Shown here piece after piece: positions 24,300-37,043 of a stretch of DNA of 64,000 bases. Position 1 is the first letter of the stretch, and each line of letters opens with the position of its first letter. The notes under the pieces are model-generated. The model saw only the letters and a program-made list of their open reading frames with translations, was not told where the DNA came from and did not search any database. Both the position numbers and the translations under genes were made by a program. The stretch is from Niebla homalea (lineage: Eukaryota > Ascomycota > Lecanoromycetes > Lecanorales > Ramalinaceae). Where the stretch lies: the NCBI GenBank assembly GCA_019925105.1, contig JAHGAU010000008.1:1178001-1242000 (forward strand), given 5' to 3'.

Positions 24300-26010
24300 T
24301 TTACCCTTTTTTATTTAATAAGCTCCGTTTACGTTTTAAAATCGTCTTTAATTATTTCGCCGGTTTAAATTTATATAAATTATAATATTAAACCTTAATT
24401 ATTATCTTAATTTCCTTACGTTAAGTCTTTTTTACTCTTATTATATACTATAAATTTTACGTTAAGTAATTATTATTATTATATATTACGTATTTTAACG
24501 CGTTCTTTATTAAGCTTTTTATTATTAAATTAACGTATTTATACGTATTATACCCTTCGGTATATATTATGTACTTTATATTATTAAGGTATTTTATAAT
24601 AATATACCCGTACCTTTAATATTTAAAGTATTAATAAATATCTATTACCCGGTCTTAAGGTTTTATTAATTTAAAAGATTTACTTTTTATTACCCTTTTA
24701 TTAAGGATATCGTTATATATTCTTATTAATATTACGCTTAAAATAACCGTAAAGTATTTCTTTATATAATTAAAAGTATTTAGCCTTTTTATTATAAAAG
24801 AAAGATTATAATTAATAATTTTTAATCTAAAATAAAAACCATATTCTCTTTCTTTATTTATTTTAAAATAATTTCCTTTTCTTCCCCGTAAACCTTATTA
24901 AATATATTTTATTTACCGTAATAATAAAGGATTATTTTAATATTTTTACCGTTTTATATTTTTTTTATCAGTTTATCCTTTCGATTTTTTTAGTTTTTCC
25001 TTCGTTTTTAATAAGGTTATATTAAGGAAAATATCCCTGCTTTATAGTTTATATATCGTAATAATTTATTTTATTAATGGTTTTTCCGTTACCTTAAACG
25101 CCTTTATTAATTATAATAAGTTCATTTTTATTATTATACTTTTCTCTTTTTTACCCGATAATTATATAATTATTATTTTTATTTTCTTTAATACCGTTAT
25201 TTTCTCTTCCGCCTTTACCTCTTTTACCGTTAATGCCAGCGCCGCCCTTATAGCTTTTACTATTTAACTTATCCTTATTCCCTTTTTTAAAACCTTTTCC
25301 GTTATTCCTTTATTTTATACGTATCCTTTTTATTTCCTTTTATCTCCGTCCGCTAACGTTTTTATTACCGCCCTTTAAGCTCTATATAACCTTTTTAACT
25401 CCCTTAAATTTTTTCCCGTATTTATATAAAAGTTTCTTATTCTCCGTAGCTTAATTTATAGTATCGGTTAAGTCTTTAACGTAATATCTTTTTATATAAT
25501 TATAAGGAAGCTTTTTAACGCTTTTATTATTTCCTTCCTTATTGCTTTTCCCTTACGTATTTAACGGTTATTTCTTTTTATAATTTATTCTTATTTACTT
25601 AATATCTTCCTATTTTCCTTTAATTCTTTCTTAATTTATATATATTTAATAAAACCTTTTATACCTCCGTTTACTTTTTATTTATTTCCGCGTACCGTCT
25701 TTATCCCCTCCGCCCCTTATTTATTACCCTTAATAATAATATTTTTACGCGTTATATACGTCCCTTTATACGTATCTTATTAATTATAAGCTCTTTATTT
25801 AATTTAAGGCCTTTTTATCTTATATTTATCGCGTTATTTATACGACTTATTACCGTTCTTATTAACTTAAACCACTTGTCTTTCCTCCCCCTTTACTTTT
25901 ATTATTATTCCGCTTCCGCTTATTATATTTAAGGTATTATTCTCACTATTACTTAAGTTATATATATGTACATCGTTTCTGACCTCTAGGGTCCCGTTAT
26001 TCGTCGCCAT
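24300..26010 (-). pseudogene. LINE C ORF1 (gag-like), RIP-killed
   Basis: Start codon at 26008-26010; the first codons read MATNNGTLEVRNDVHI-like with CTG/CCA sites partly converted (GACCTCTAGGGTCC on the plus strand). The body has many stops. The end is set by collinearity with copy A and is approximate. The expected role is an RNA-binding element protein. Confidence 0.6.
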
Positions 26011-26035
26011 CCTCTTTCTAACTTTCAACGTATTC

Positions 26036-27585
26036 ATCTTATAATTTAATTAACTTTAAAAACTTACTTTTTATTATCTTTTTATTAAGGATATTATTAT
26101 ATATCCTTATTAACGTTACGCTTAAAATAATTATAAAGTATTTCTTTATCCGGTTAAGAATATCTGGTTTCTTTATTACGGGGGAAGTTTATAATTAATG
26201 ATCTTTAATTTAAAATAAAGAATTATATTCTCCTTTTTTATATGTTTTAAAGTAAATTCTTCTTCCTTTTTTATAAATTTTATTAAATATATTTTATTTA
26301 TTATAATAATAAATAATTATTTTAATATTTTTATAATTTTAAACTCTTTTTTATAAGTTTAATCTTTTAATTTTTTAATTTTTCTTTCGCTTTTAAGGAT
26401 ACCGTATTAAGGAGGATATTATTACTTTATAGTTTACGTATTATAATAATTTGCTTTATTAATGGTTTTCCCGTTACGCGGAATGCCTTTATTAACTATA
26501 AAGGACTTACTTTTATAATTACGTTCTTTTTATTAACGCTTAATAAACGGATTATTATTATTTTCATTTTTTTTAACGTTATCGTTTTCTTTTTTACCCT
26601 TATTTCCCTTTCTGTTATAAAAAGTACTATTTTTATAACCTTTATTACCCAGCTTTTTTCCGTTTATAAGGCTTTACTTATTACTTTTTTACTTTATCTT
26701 ATATTCCCTTAATTTTTTTAACCGTTATTTATTAATAATTTTATTACTGTCTTTTAAGTTTTATATAAATACTTTAATTCTTTTAGCTTTTTCTTTATTT
26801 TTATATAAAAGTCTTTTATTCCTTTTAACTTAATCTATAGTATTAACTACGTTTTTAACGTAATATCTTTTTACCTTACTATAAAGAAGCCGTTTAACGT
26901 TTTTACCGTTTCATTATTAACCGTATTTCCCCTTTACGTAAAGTAACTTATACTCCCCGTTTTACTCTTTTAAATACTTATAAGTTCGCCCTTTTTATTT
27001 ATTGCTTTTTTATTCCGTATACTTTCGGCTTTATTAAACCCTTTTCCGCGTTATACTTACGCACCGCCCGTTTTTATTATTAACGCCGCCTCCTAAGTTT
27101 CTTTTATAACCTTTTTATTTATTATTTCTTTATGCGTTTTACGCGTTTTTATATATATATTCTATTAACCTTAATCCATTTATTTACCTTAATATTTATC
27201 CGATTTACCGTTATTACGTTATCCGTATACGTTATTGCTATTTATATTAATACAGGCCGTTTACTTACTTATTACTTTGTTCTTAACCATTATATTACCT
27301 CCGTTTATCATAGTTAATTGTCACGGTATGGACCATGGGAGGATTCCTTGGCACGGAGCGGGCTTACCTTGTTCCGGTGCTTGGCGCGCACACTCATATT
27401 TCCCACCTTCATAGCTAGATAGCTACCCATTCATACATTTATTACTTTATCACCATGCATACCGCATTTCTCGTGACATTAATATATTTATATCACTATT
27501 ATTTAAGCTATGCGTATACGTATCGTCTTAGACCCCGGGGGTCCCTTTATTCGTCGCCATCTCGGTTTAACGTTAATATTTATAA
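26036..27585 (-). mobile_element. LINE copy I, part 3 of 3 (ORF1 and 5' end)
   Basis: Resumes copy I after copy C and runs to its 5' end, with the ORF1 start at 27558-27560 (CAT) and a short 5' UTR. The palindromic start block is present (GACCCCGGGGGTCCC near 27530). A 160-bp solo LTR interrupts ORF1 at 27319-27478. The exact 5' end against the gypsy element was not pinned, because no target duplication could be read there. Confidence 0.75.
27319..27478. mobile_element. Solo LTR, 160 bp, unmutated
   Basis: Begins TGTCACGGTATGGACCATGG and ends TTTCTCGTGACA, giving 7-bp terminal inverted repeats TGTCACG/CGTGACA of the TG...CA type. A perfect 5-bp target duplication TTAAT flanks it (27314-27318 and 27479-27483). 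CpA and TpG are abundant (CACACTCATA, CACCATGCATACCGCA), in strong contrast with the host LINE. Best read as a solo LTR left by recombination between the LTRs of a retrotransposon; a MITE is possible but less likely with 5-bp duplications. Confidence 0.85.
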
Positions 27586-27599
27586 TTTACTTTTATTAA

Positions 27600-30300
27600 T
27601 AAAGATATTAAACTAAACCTTAATACGGATTAAAAGTACGCCTTTAAAATTAAATAGTTTATGCTCTGTAATTACTTTTTTATACTCTATTAAGCCCTTA
27701 TTAATACGGTTAACTTAACAGACTTACTTATAAAACTTAAGTTCTTTAAGGATTAAATAAGCTGGTATTAATGTTTTTTCCCTTTTATTTAAGGCTAAGA
27801 CTTTAAAACGCTTAAAGGGTAAAATAATTTAAAATTAATTTTTAACTTTATCATTGTTATCGCTTTAACGTTAATAACTGAATATCCGAGTAAGGGCGTT
27901 AACCTTATTATTTTATTTACTTAAGCGGTAAATAACCTTAAAATTAAATTTAAAAAGGATATTAAGGTATTTTACTTAATATTTTATAAGTTTTTAACTC
28001 TTAATGAAATACTTTAAAACCTAATTATTATTAAAAATATAAAAGAAATTCTTAATTATTTTTAATTTCAACCGTTATTTCTTTAAATATTTAATAATAA
28101 TAAAGAACTCTTTATTATAAATATTATAATTATATTTATTTAATAATATATTCTTAAAATAATAAATTACCGGGTATAACTCCCCGGCCTTATTATATTA
28201 AAAAAGAATACCGCCGGAAACGTAATTTAAAGAGTTAATTTTAAGGATCGTTTCTTTATTGGGATTATAATAGCTTAATACGGAGGTTATAATAAAAACT
28301 TTTTTAAGTATTACGTAAGTTTTTAATACTCCGGGGACTATATAAATAAAATTTCTTTTTAATAAGCTTTAAAAAAGTTTTATTATTTTAAAGAATTAAT
28401 AAATAAATCTTTAATAAAAGTTATAAAAATTAATAAATCCTTAAAGGGCTTTTAAGTTAACGGGGACCGGTTAATTCTTAATTTTACTTACTTTATTAAG
28501 GTTCATTTTTAATCCGTTAATAATAAGGATAAAATTTAACAACTTAATTTATTAGACTTTAAATTCGTATTTCCGGCTATTTATTTATAACTTAACGTTA
28601 TATAAATACTCCAATATTAACTATATATATTAAGTATACTTTTTCTTAATAACGTTATAAATAATAATATTATTTAAGTAAGCTTAAATAAAAATATTAA
28701 AATAATTAAATAAAACCTTATTTATATATTATTAATATAAAACGGGATTATAAGTTAAGCTAAAAAATATAACTTTATACTTAAAAACGCTTAATAAAGT
28801 AATAAATATCGTAAAGTCTTTATTCTTTAAATCTATACAGAGTTTATTAAAGGCCGCGATAATATTTAAGCGGGTAATTTACTTATAACCGGTAACTTAA
28901 AATAATACCTTTTTAATTAAAGGAATAAGGTATTGATTCCTTTTGGTAATAACGTTAATATTACGGTAATCCATGTATAGTCGTAAATCGCTATTAAACT
29001 TAAAAACAAAAAGGATAAGGGAATTATAAAGGGCTTTATTAAGCTTAATAAATCCGTTTTCTAAGTTTTTAAGAATATACTCCTTTAATTTTTAAAGTTT
29101 ATAATTTAAAAGCGGATAAATACGATTCCGGGGGGGGATTCCTTTTAAAATTAAGTTAATTTTATAATTATAATCTTAATATAAAAGTAGTTCGTAATAT
29201 TCTGCTAGAAGTTTAACTATAATCTTATTTATAAAGGTTATATTTTCCGTAAAATTATCCTTATAAATTATTATAACGGAGATATTAATTAAAATATTAT
29301 TAAGGAAATTTAAATAATTAATTAAGTCTATTACCGAAATATAAAAAATTTAAATCTTTTTTGCCTTTTAAGTTTTTATAATAATATAGAAGGCCGCCGT
29401 ATTAATAACTTTAATTAAAAAAACCTTTTTTTTCCAATAAATTCTAAGAGGGGAAGATTATTAAATAATTTTTTCTTTTTTTTTAAGGTTTTAATAGCTT
29501 TAATTTCTTATTTTCTAGAAGTATATTTAAGGCTTAATAAATTAAAGCTATAGTTTAAAGGAACTCCGGAATAAACTTTACGTTTTAATAATCGGCCCCG
29601 TTATAATTATATTAATTTAATATAAAAAGGATTTTATTAATTATAAAATAAATAAATACGTAATACCCTTTTATTTAAGGTTTTTTAAGGATTATATTAT
29701 ATATTTTAAGCTAGGTAATAAATATAAAAGATTAGCTTTCTGAGTAACCTTTTATAATTATCCGGGGATAAATTATATAAATAATAAACCGTAAGTATTT
29801 ACCCTTATAATCTTAAATAAACTTAGGTTAAGAAAAGGCTAAAAAGAAATTTAAAGTATTACGTAAATTTATAAGATAATTTATTTATTAATAAAATAAT
29901 AATTAATAACACTTAAATTAATTTAAAAAAATAAAAGAAAATATTAATTTTTATAGCTTATAAACCCGTTAATAATCCAAAGTTTATTATTTTAAACGTT
30001 AAAGGGATTTTTAATATTATTAATATATTTAATCGTTAAAATCTAAAAATAATATGCGTTTTTATTTTTTATAATGACTTTTATAAAGTTTAATCTTTTA
30101 TTAACGGTCCGTCCGAATTATTAAATAAGGTATTTTTAAAGGTATAAAAGATCCGGCCGTTTTAATTATAAATAAATTCTTTATTTAAGTCGGAAGTAAT
30201 ATAATGAACTTAAACGGAACGCTCCCGAATATTATTTTAATTATATTAACGGTTAAAGTAATTAACTTAAAAATAATTCTTTTAATAAATAAAGCATTTA
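27600..30300 (-). pseudogene. Gypsy pol (RT and RNase H), integrase missing
   Basis: On the minus strand, 29110 down to 28920 reads KEYILKNLENGFIKLNKAL and then LRLYMDYRNINVITKRNQY, the start of a gypsy reverse transcriptase (LR-x2-VDYR-x-LN block). About 28820 onward gives LNIIAAFNKL, and 28680-28669 reads YLNN, the catalytic YLDD with both Asp lost by RIP. From 28290 to 28200 it reads YNPNKETILKINSLNYVSGG, the RNase H entry where Asp has become Asn. The thumb-side block FNFKVIYRLSK*NNKVNALT follows near 27935. No integrase zinc or DDE region is found before the end. The upstream limit is approximate. Confidence 0.8.
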
Positions 30301-32377
30301 ACGTTTAAAGGGGGAACTAGCTTTATAACGGCGGGAGTAATTTATTAAAACTTAAACCCTCTGAAACCTTTTATTTTACTAGGGGGTTTAAAGGAAATAA
30401 TACGGGTTCTTGTAGTTTCCTTAATTTCCTTAATAAAGGCTTTATTAAACGTAAAGGTTTTTTATTAACGGTAATATTTTAAACGTTAAAAACGGTTTAT
30501 CCTCTTTAAGTATACCCGGGTCTTTTTTAAGCTATTTAAATTATAATTTCCTTAAAGAAGATTTTTATAAAGTTGGGTAAAAAGTCGGATAATTAATTCG
30601 CAGATTATAATTTTCAGGTTTTTTTTTAAGATTTACGAATTTAAAGACCTTAATTAAGTAAATAAAATTAAAATAAAATATTATAAATTTATTTTTATTA
30701 AATATTTTTAAAGCTTAAAAATTATTAATTTAATTTTTTTTTTTAATTAATATTTTTAAAAATTCAATTTAAAAAGGTTTAAAATTCCTTAAAAGTTTAA
30801 AAACTTAAAAAAGTACCCCCGTTATACTCCGTCTTTAATTACTTAAGGACTTTTAGGCTTAATAATGTTAAAATATAATTAATTTAAACCTATATAATTA
30901 AGTATTAATCCTCGTTAATACGGAATTTAATAATAATATAGCGTTTAAAGAAACGATATTAATTATAATCCTTCTTTATAAGGGTTCCGGATCTTTAATT
31001 TTAATTAACTTAAGCTTTTTATAAAAGATTAAAAAAGCCGTATATTAATAAAGTAAAAAGGCTAAATTATTCCGGTAAAGGTTTTTAAGCTCGATAATAA
31101 GGTTAACGTTCCGGTTTTCTAGTTTACGGTTATAATTTTTTAACGTTTAAATATAGTTTAAATCCTTTAAGGATAAAGAATTTAAATAGCTTCGTTATTA
31201 TAAGGAGGTATTTTAATTAATCTTTAATTATAAATCCCTCTTAATATCGTTTAATTCTATTTAATAAACTTATACTTTATCGTTTATATCCTTATAATAT
31301 TATTTATTAACGTTTCATTCTTAACGTAAAAGGTTTAATTACTTTAAGAATTCCTTAAATCTTTTAAATAATACGGATTAAAAGGTAAAATAAGCGTAAG
31401 TCTTTATAAAATATAAAATACGCTTAATTAATTCTTTTTAAGCGGTATCCTTTAATTTATAATAACGCTAATAGGTAAAATAATCTTTATATTCCTTATA
31501 GTGGTTATTTAAAACCGGGTTCCTGGTAACTAAATAATTTATTGGGTCCTTGTTTTTCTTATTTAACCAAGAAAAGGTTTTATTTTCGATAAATTATATT
31601 AATTAATTAAGGTCCTTTTAAAAACCGTTTTATAAGTTATATTTAAAACTTATAAAACCCTTTAATTAAGAAATTTATTAAGGTTTATTATTATAGTTAC
31701 GGTAAGTAAAATATAGGTAAAAAATAAGTTAAAATAAAAGGAGGATAGAAATAAATATAAAAAAAAGGAAAGGAAGAAGGGAAAAAACGGGTTTATTAAC
31801 CTTTCCGTTTAGCGGTTTCCGTATTATAAGGGTAGTATCGTAAAATAAAAGAATAAAATTTATATTATAATAAGGTTAATATTACTCTTATATATTATAA
31901 AATACTCCTTTAAAAGGTTTTCTTACCGGGTATTAAGTACTTTATATTAAAGTAAAAGTATAAAATTAAATATCTTAATTAAAGATTCCAAAAAATAAAA
32001 AAGGTATATAATAAGTAAGAATTCTATAGGCTTTTATAAGTTTATTCTTAATTAAATTTATAATAATTCTTTTAAGGTTTACTTTACTTATAGTTTTTAA
32101 ATTACCTTATTAAGGTTTAACCTTTAAATCGATTCTTTATATAGCTTAATAGAATTAGTATTTACTTATTTAAAACTATCGTAACCTCCTGTTTTAATTA
32201 TTAACGTTTTTTTATAATCCGTCCGGATGCTAATCACCGTATATTTAACCGTAGTTACCGCCCATTTAATACCGTTTCTAATTATTAATTTACCGTCCGC
32301 TATTAATAAGTATTATTAATAAAAGCCTTTATTTTATTTTACTGCTCTTTACGAAGGCGTAAATGGGTTGACTTTAA
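30300..32377 (-). pseudogene. Gypsy gag and leader region, unresolved
   Basis: Lies between the LTR and the RT of the gypsy element, where gag and protease are expected. It is heavily converted and I could not place a nucleocapsid knuckle or protease motif with confidence. Less mutated spots occur near 31505-31570 (ACCGGGTTCCTGGTAAC) and 32220-32240. The assignment rests on position only. Confidence 0.45.
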
Positions 32378-32571
32378 TGTAATATTAAAGTGCAAAAAGT
32401 ATATTGCGTATAATTAAAGATATTAAAGTATAGAAGTATAGGAGTGAAGGGGCTAAAGGCCTTAATATACCCAGTCGGTAACACTCCTTATACCGGGTTA
32501 ACCCCGGGCTTGGGCCGAGGTTGGCCCGGTAAGGCCTACACCTTAGCTACCAACACCCTTGAACCCTAATA
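32378..32571 (-). repeat. Gypsy 5' LTR, 194 bp, GC-rich core
   Basis: On the minus strand it begins TATTAGGGTTCAAGGGTGTT (ancestral TGTTAGGG) and ends TTTAATATTACA, matching TG...CA ends with one RIP change. The middle (32495-32545) is unusually GC-rich with self-complementary blocks such as CCGGGTTAACCCCGGGC and TTGGGCCGAGGTTGGCCC. No 5-bp duplication flanks it, which argues for an LTR still attached to the element and against a solo LTR. Confidence 0.65.
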
Positions 32572-32858
32572 GTTTTCGGAGTTATTAAATAGGACCATAA
32601 AGTAATATTAACGTAAGCTATATTAACCTATAATTTTTTATTAATAATTCTTAATATAATTTTATTAAAATTAAAAGAATTTTAGCTTAAGATAATTTAA
32701 TTTTAAGTTAAATTAATATAAAAATAGTATTAACCGTTATTAAAATTAAATAAAAAAAATTATATAAGTATTAAGTTAAAGACTTTATATAACTTATTAA
32801 TAATTAATATTTTAACAATATACTTACGTAATTTACGGGTAAATTAATTAGTTATTTT
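32572..32858. other. AT-rich spacer between gypsy LTR and LINE E
   Basis: About 290 bp of converted sequence, starting with a small low-RIP spot (TTTTCGGAGTTATTAAATAGGACC). It shows no frame, repeat or element end. It is the flank of both the gypsy LTR and the tail of LINE fragment E. Confidence 0.4.
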
Positions 32859-33504
32859 GATTGATTGATTGATTTATTTATATTACGGATCTAGCTAAGT
32901 TAATTCCGGCGTTCCTTAATACGCGGTTTTTTAACCTTATTAATAACTGTAAAAACCTAATATTTATAACGTTAAAATAAAAACCGGTATTATTAGATTT
33001 TTACCCTTTATCCTTTAAGGTAAAGGATATTAATAACTGTTTAAAAACTAATAATTTATTTATATACTTCTTGTATTTTAATTTCATTAAGAAAACCCAT
33101 AATATTACGATCGTATCCTTATAAAGGTTACTTTTAAGTTTATTATTTTTCCGCTTTTTTATATATTTATATTCTATTAATTTTACGTAGCCCCTTTAAA
33201 TACCTTTATTAATACTTACGCGCTTAATATATATCCTTTTTATATTATTATTATTATTATTATTAATTTTTTTCAAGATTTTTAATAAATATTTATTATT
33301 ATATTTTTATAATTATAAAAGATACTTTCCGGGTTATATAATTAATATAATTAATTTCCGTTTCTTTTTTTCTTATTTAACCGGTAATCAACTTTCTTTA
33401 TAAAGTTTTTAATAACTTTATTTATTTTTATAATAAAGTTAAATTATAATGATAATTTAATATATATTATAAACTTAATAGTTACCCGGATATTTTATTT
33501 TATA
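32859..33504 (-). mobile_element. LINE fragment E (3' end only)
   Basis: (GATT)n tail at 32859-32874 followed by the conserved 3' block, close to copies B and F up to TTACCCGGATATTTTATTTTATA at 33504, where homology stops abruptly. The missing 5' part begins at the same element position at which copy I is cut (9349). Sequence to the right is unrelated to the LINE. Confidence 0.8.
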
Positions 33505-36500
33505 GATTTATTTAAGACGGCGCTTTTTTTATTATTATATTATATTAAGATCTATATTGGTATAAGCTACTTTATAAATAAGTTATCGGAGATTTATTAA
33601 TTTATAATATAGCCATCTTTTCTTAAAATATATTTTAATAATTATACTTATTTTTTAAATAAAAATATAATCTTTTTATTTAATATTATACGTTATTATT
33701 ATTAACGTTAACGCTATATTTATTCTATAAGAGACTTAATTAATTATTATTAAAAAAGGTATTTACGGTTAAATGAAATTTCTATAATAATACGGCCTTT
33801 AATAATCGGGTTAAATACGCGATTTATTTACTGTTATTCTTAAGTAACCTCTTTATAAAAAAATCTACTTCTGAATTTCCGTTACTACGTAATTTAACTA
33901 TAATAATAATATTCTTATTAATATATAAAGAATATCGTATTATATTTAACAATATTATCGGAATTAAAATTAATATATATTATGATTATCGATTTCAGAA
34001 TATACGGTCCTTAAGTATTACTTATTACCAAGAATTTATAATTAAGTATACCTTTAATTCTTAATTTAAGACCTTTAATCCGTTACTTTTTTATTTATTA
34101 ATTTATAGTGAATTAAAGTTAAAAGAATATACTTATTTATATCTATTAAGATTTCGCGCTCCGGGGTCTTTATATATACCGGTATTAACCTTTATTAATA
34201 GGTTTAACTTATATCGTAATATATATTGTGTTTTATTAAGTATTTATATAATTATCGTAAAATTATCGTAAAAAAAATAAAAAAGAAAAGTAAATATCCT
34301 ATTATTAATACTAAAACTATACGGAGCTAAGTTTATTATTATTATTAAAATCCTTTAATTATTTCTGATATAATTAGATTATAATATAATTATTAATATT
34401 AAAAAAGTACCAACTTAAATAAACATTTTTACTTTCACTTATACTAACGATATAAAGTAATAAATAAAGAGCTTTAAATTTAAATTAACGATAATAATAT
34501 ACGGATGTATAAAATATTTAATTAAAAAGATTAAATGATATAATCTTACCTTTAATACTTATCATTTTAATTAATTATATTATAATATAATAATAATGAG
34601 GCAGAAAGCCTTAAATTCGCGTAATAAGATTAAAGATTTTATTAATTTAAATATATTACTTAATTAAACCGCCTTAATCGATATCTCCTTATCGCTTAAT
34701 ATTATTTAATTAAGGTTAAGTAATACAATATACTTTAAATTCGTTAATATTATTAAATAAACGTAATAAGTACTCCTTAATACGATACTTACGTTTATAA
34801 TAAAGGACTTATATAGCGCTTAACTCTATATCTTCCCTTTTCCGCCTAGGTAAAAAAGATTATAATTAATCTATTATTTTAAGTTTTACCGGATATAAAA
34901 ATATATAAGACTTTCTATTATTTATTTATTAATTTTACGTATATAAGTTAAATTAAATTATATTTAATTATTTTATTTAAGGGCTATTTAATTTATTATA
35001 ATAAATAATAAAGGTTTTTAAAATAAAAACTATATTATTATAGCTTTTATAATAATAATAAAGAGTAACTCTATTATTATATTAATTTTAATATTACGTA
35101 AATAACGTAATAATTTATAAAATAACCTATTAAAGTATTATATTGTATTTTAAAAGTTTTACGAGTACGCTATATTGGTATTAATAAATAGCTTTAAAAA
35201 AGGTATTAAGTTAATCTTTAATAAAGATATTTTATTTACCGTTATAAATAACGAAGATAATAATATATTTATAAATAATAGTCTATAATAGATTAATCGG
35301 GAAAGCTTTAAGGTACTTAAAGAGACCTTTTTAATTACGGGTAAATAATTTAAGAAAACCGTTAATTATCGGAATACTTATAATTAACCGAATATATATA
35401 TTGGCCTTTATTATATTAAGGTTACGGTAGAATTCGTAATACTTAATAATTATATTATATTTTTAAGTAAAAATAAATATAAGTAAAATTATTATTAATA
35501 CGGAATTAATTTATTTAATTTTAATCTTAAAAATTTTAAGTATAACGTTTAATATATTAAGTATCGAAATATAATAAATATCTTATTATATAAAGAATAA
35601 TTGGATTAATCTTTCCGTTTTCTTTTAATAAATATTTAAAACGATTATAAATTAAAATTCTCCGTAATAATAAAAAATATCTATATTATATACTTAACCT
35701 TATTTAATAATCTATTATTATATTTTAAAAAATCCGATTAAATAAATATTATAAATAAGATTAAAATATTAATTATTTTAAACCTATTTTATTAATAAGT
35801 TATAGGTTTAAACCGCTTAAACTTAATATATATATTCTCTATTTTTATATTTTTTATATATCCCGGCCGTTTTAAACTTTTAGATCCTTTTTATCGTATA
35901 ATTAAATAAGTATACGTAATTAATTACGGATAATAAAATATAATATTAACGGTATAAAAGAAAACCCAATAATACTAAAAAGTAGCCTTTATTAACCCGT
36001 AAGTATAATATATTATTATAGTAACTTAAAGCCTTAAAGTATTTCTACCTTTTTAAATCCTTATTTTATTATTTAAGTTAATTAATAATTTATTAATATA
36101 TTTATAAATACTTAAATCGTTTAAGACCCGGATCGTTTTTTAAATAAGAGATTTTATATACGTCCGGAACCAATAATATACTTAACTTAAAAATGTTTTT
36201 CTTTATAAACTTTCCGTAAGAGAAATTCGCTTATTTATTCGTATAAGGCTTTTAAATTATATACTAATTATAAATACCTTAATAAATAAGATTTAAAATA
36301 TATTCTTTATACTTTTATTAAAAAATAAGATAATAATCGGGCTATTTATTATCCTGCCTTTTAAATACTATATTATTCATATATTTCCGAATTATTAATA
36401 AAATAAAACTCTATAATTAATAAGAGGTAAAAAGGATTTATTAATATATTAAAAATATAATATTTAATTTATATAATACGGTTTATAATATTTAATAGGT

Positions 36501-37028
36501 ATTTTAATAGCGGTTACGGTATATATAGTTTAATAAGATTAAACTTTAAAAAAAAGTTAAAAACTATAGGTATTATAATTATATAATTAAAAGCTATAAT
36601 TATAAAAGATAGGCCATTTATAAATTAAAAGAAATTCTAAAGGCATCTAAATAAAGACGGAAGGTAAGCTATATATAAGTAATAAAGTTAAATAATTTCT
36701 ACTTGGATTTTTAAGGTATTAAAATAAGTATTTTTAATTAAGTTTAACGTTAAATAAATAAAAATATAAATAAGAAATTAAGGCAGTAATTATTATATTA
36801 AATCTTAAAGTTTTTATAGGATAAATATTAAAGTATATTTCTTTTTAATACCCCGACTTATAAATAAGTATATATAGTTATAAATATAAAAATAAATAAA
36901 TTAAAGACCTTTATAAAAAACTTAATTAAAAGCATAAAGAATATAGTTACTATAAAGGTATATTATTTATTTATACGTAAGGACTTAGCGTATTACGGCC
37001 GTATAAATATAAACCGATTTTTATTAAT
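33505..37028. other. Non-LINE degraded region Y (left part)
   Basis: RIP-mutated sequence between LINE fragment E and LINE copy F. The same region resumes at 48672 after F, joined by a perfect 15-bp duplication. It contains a plus-strand stretch that reads like protein (35160-35830) and another possible one near 36120-36250. Local less mutated spots occur at 34160-34200 and 36130-36180. The element type is not recognised. Confidence 0.5.
35160..35830 (+). pseudogene. Degraded coding stretch, unidentified
   Basis: A plus-strand frame reads coherently from 35160 (EYAILVLINSFKKGIKLIFN) through two stops to FLITGK*FKKTVNYRNTYN near 35340, then NIYIGLYYIKVTVEFVILNN, and after about 35480 SFRFLL in the same frame. 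Stops sit where Gln or Trp codons would be converted. It vaguely resembles long uncharacterised fungal proteins found near transposons, but I cannot name the family. The ends are arbitrary, set where readability fades. Confidence 0.4.
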
Positions 37029-37043
37029 TATATTATTATATTA

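Larger units (their letters stand above)
20266..26035 (-). mobile_element. LINE copy C, full length, second subfamily
   Basis: Minus-strand element of about 5.77 kb with a (GATT)n tail near 20266-20284 and ORF1 start CAT at 26008-26010, followed by a 25-nt 5' UTR. The flanking duplication ATCTTATAATTT (extending to 18 bp with one mismatch) is at 20254 and 26036, so it inserted in copy I. It differs from A and B in many blocks and is close to G. RT catalytic block: FINN at 22060-22071. It is dead throughout. Confidence 0.9.
27586..32571 (-). mobile_element. Ty3/gypsy LTR retrotransposon, 3'-truncated, RIP-degraded
   Basis: Minus-strand element with a 194-bp LTR at its 5' end (32378-32571), an uncharacterised gag region, and pol with RT and RNase H. 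It stops just after RNase H at the junction with LINE copy I, so integrase and the 3' LTR are missing. The body is full of converted codons, while the LTR is less damaged. The loss of the 3' part could come from LINE I inserting in it followed by rearrangement, or from a deletion. Confidence 0.8.

Noticed and set aside
27132..27317. 61-codon plus-strand frame
   Set aside because: Antisense to ORF1 of LINE copy I and ends at the solo LTR.
32378..32571. Solo LTR interpretation of the gypsy LTR
   Set aside because: The flanking 5-mers (TTTAA and GTTTT) do not match, and gypsy internal sequence follows on the expected side.
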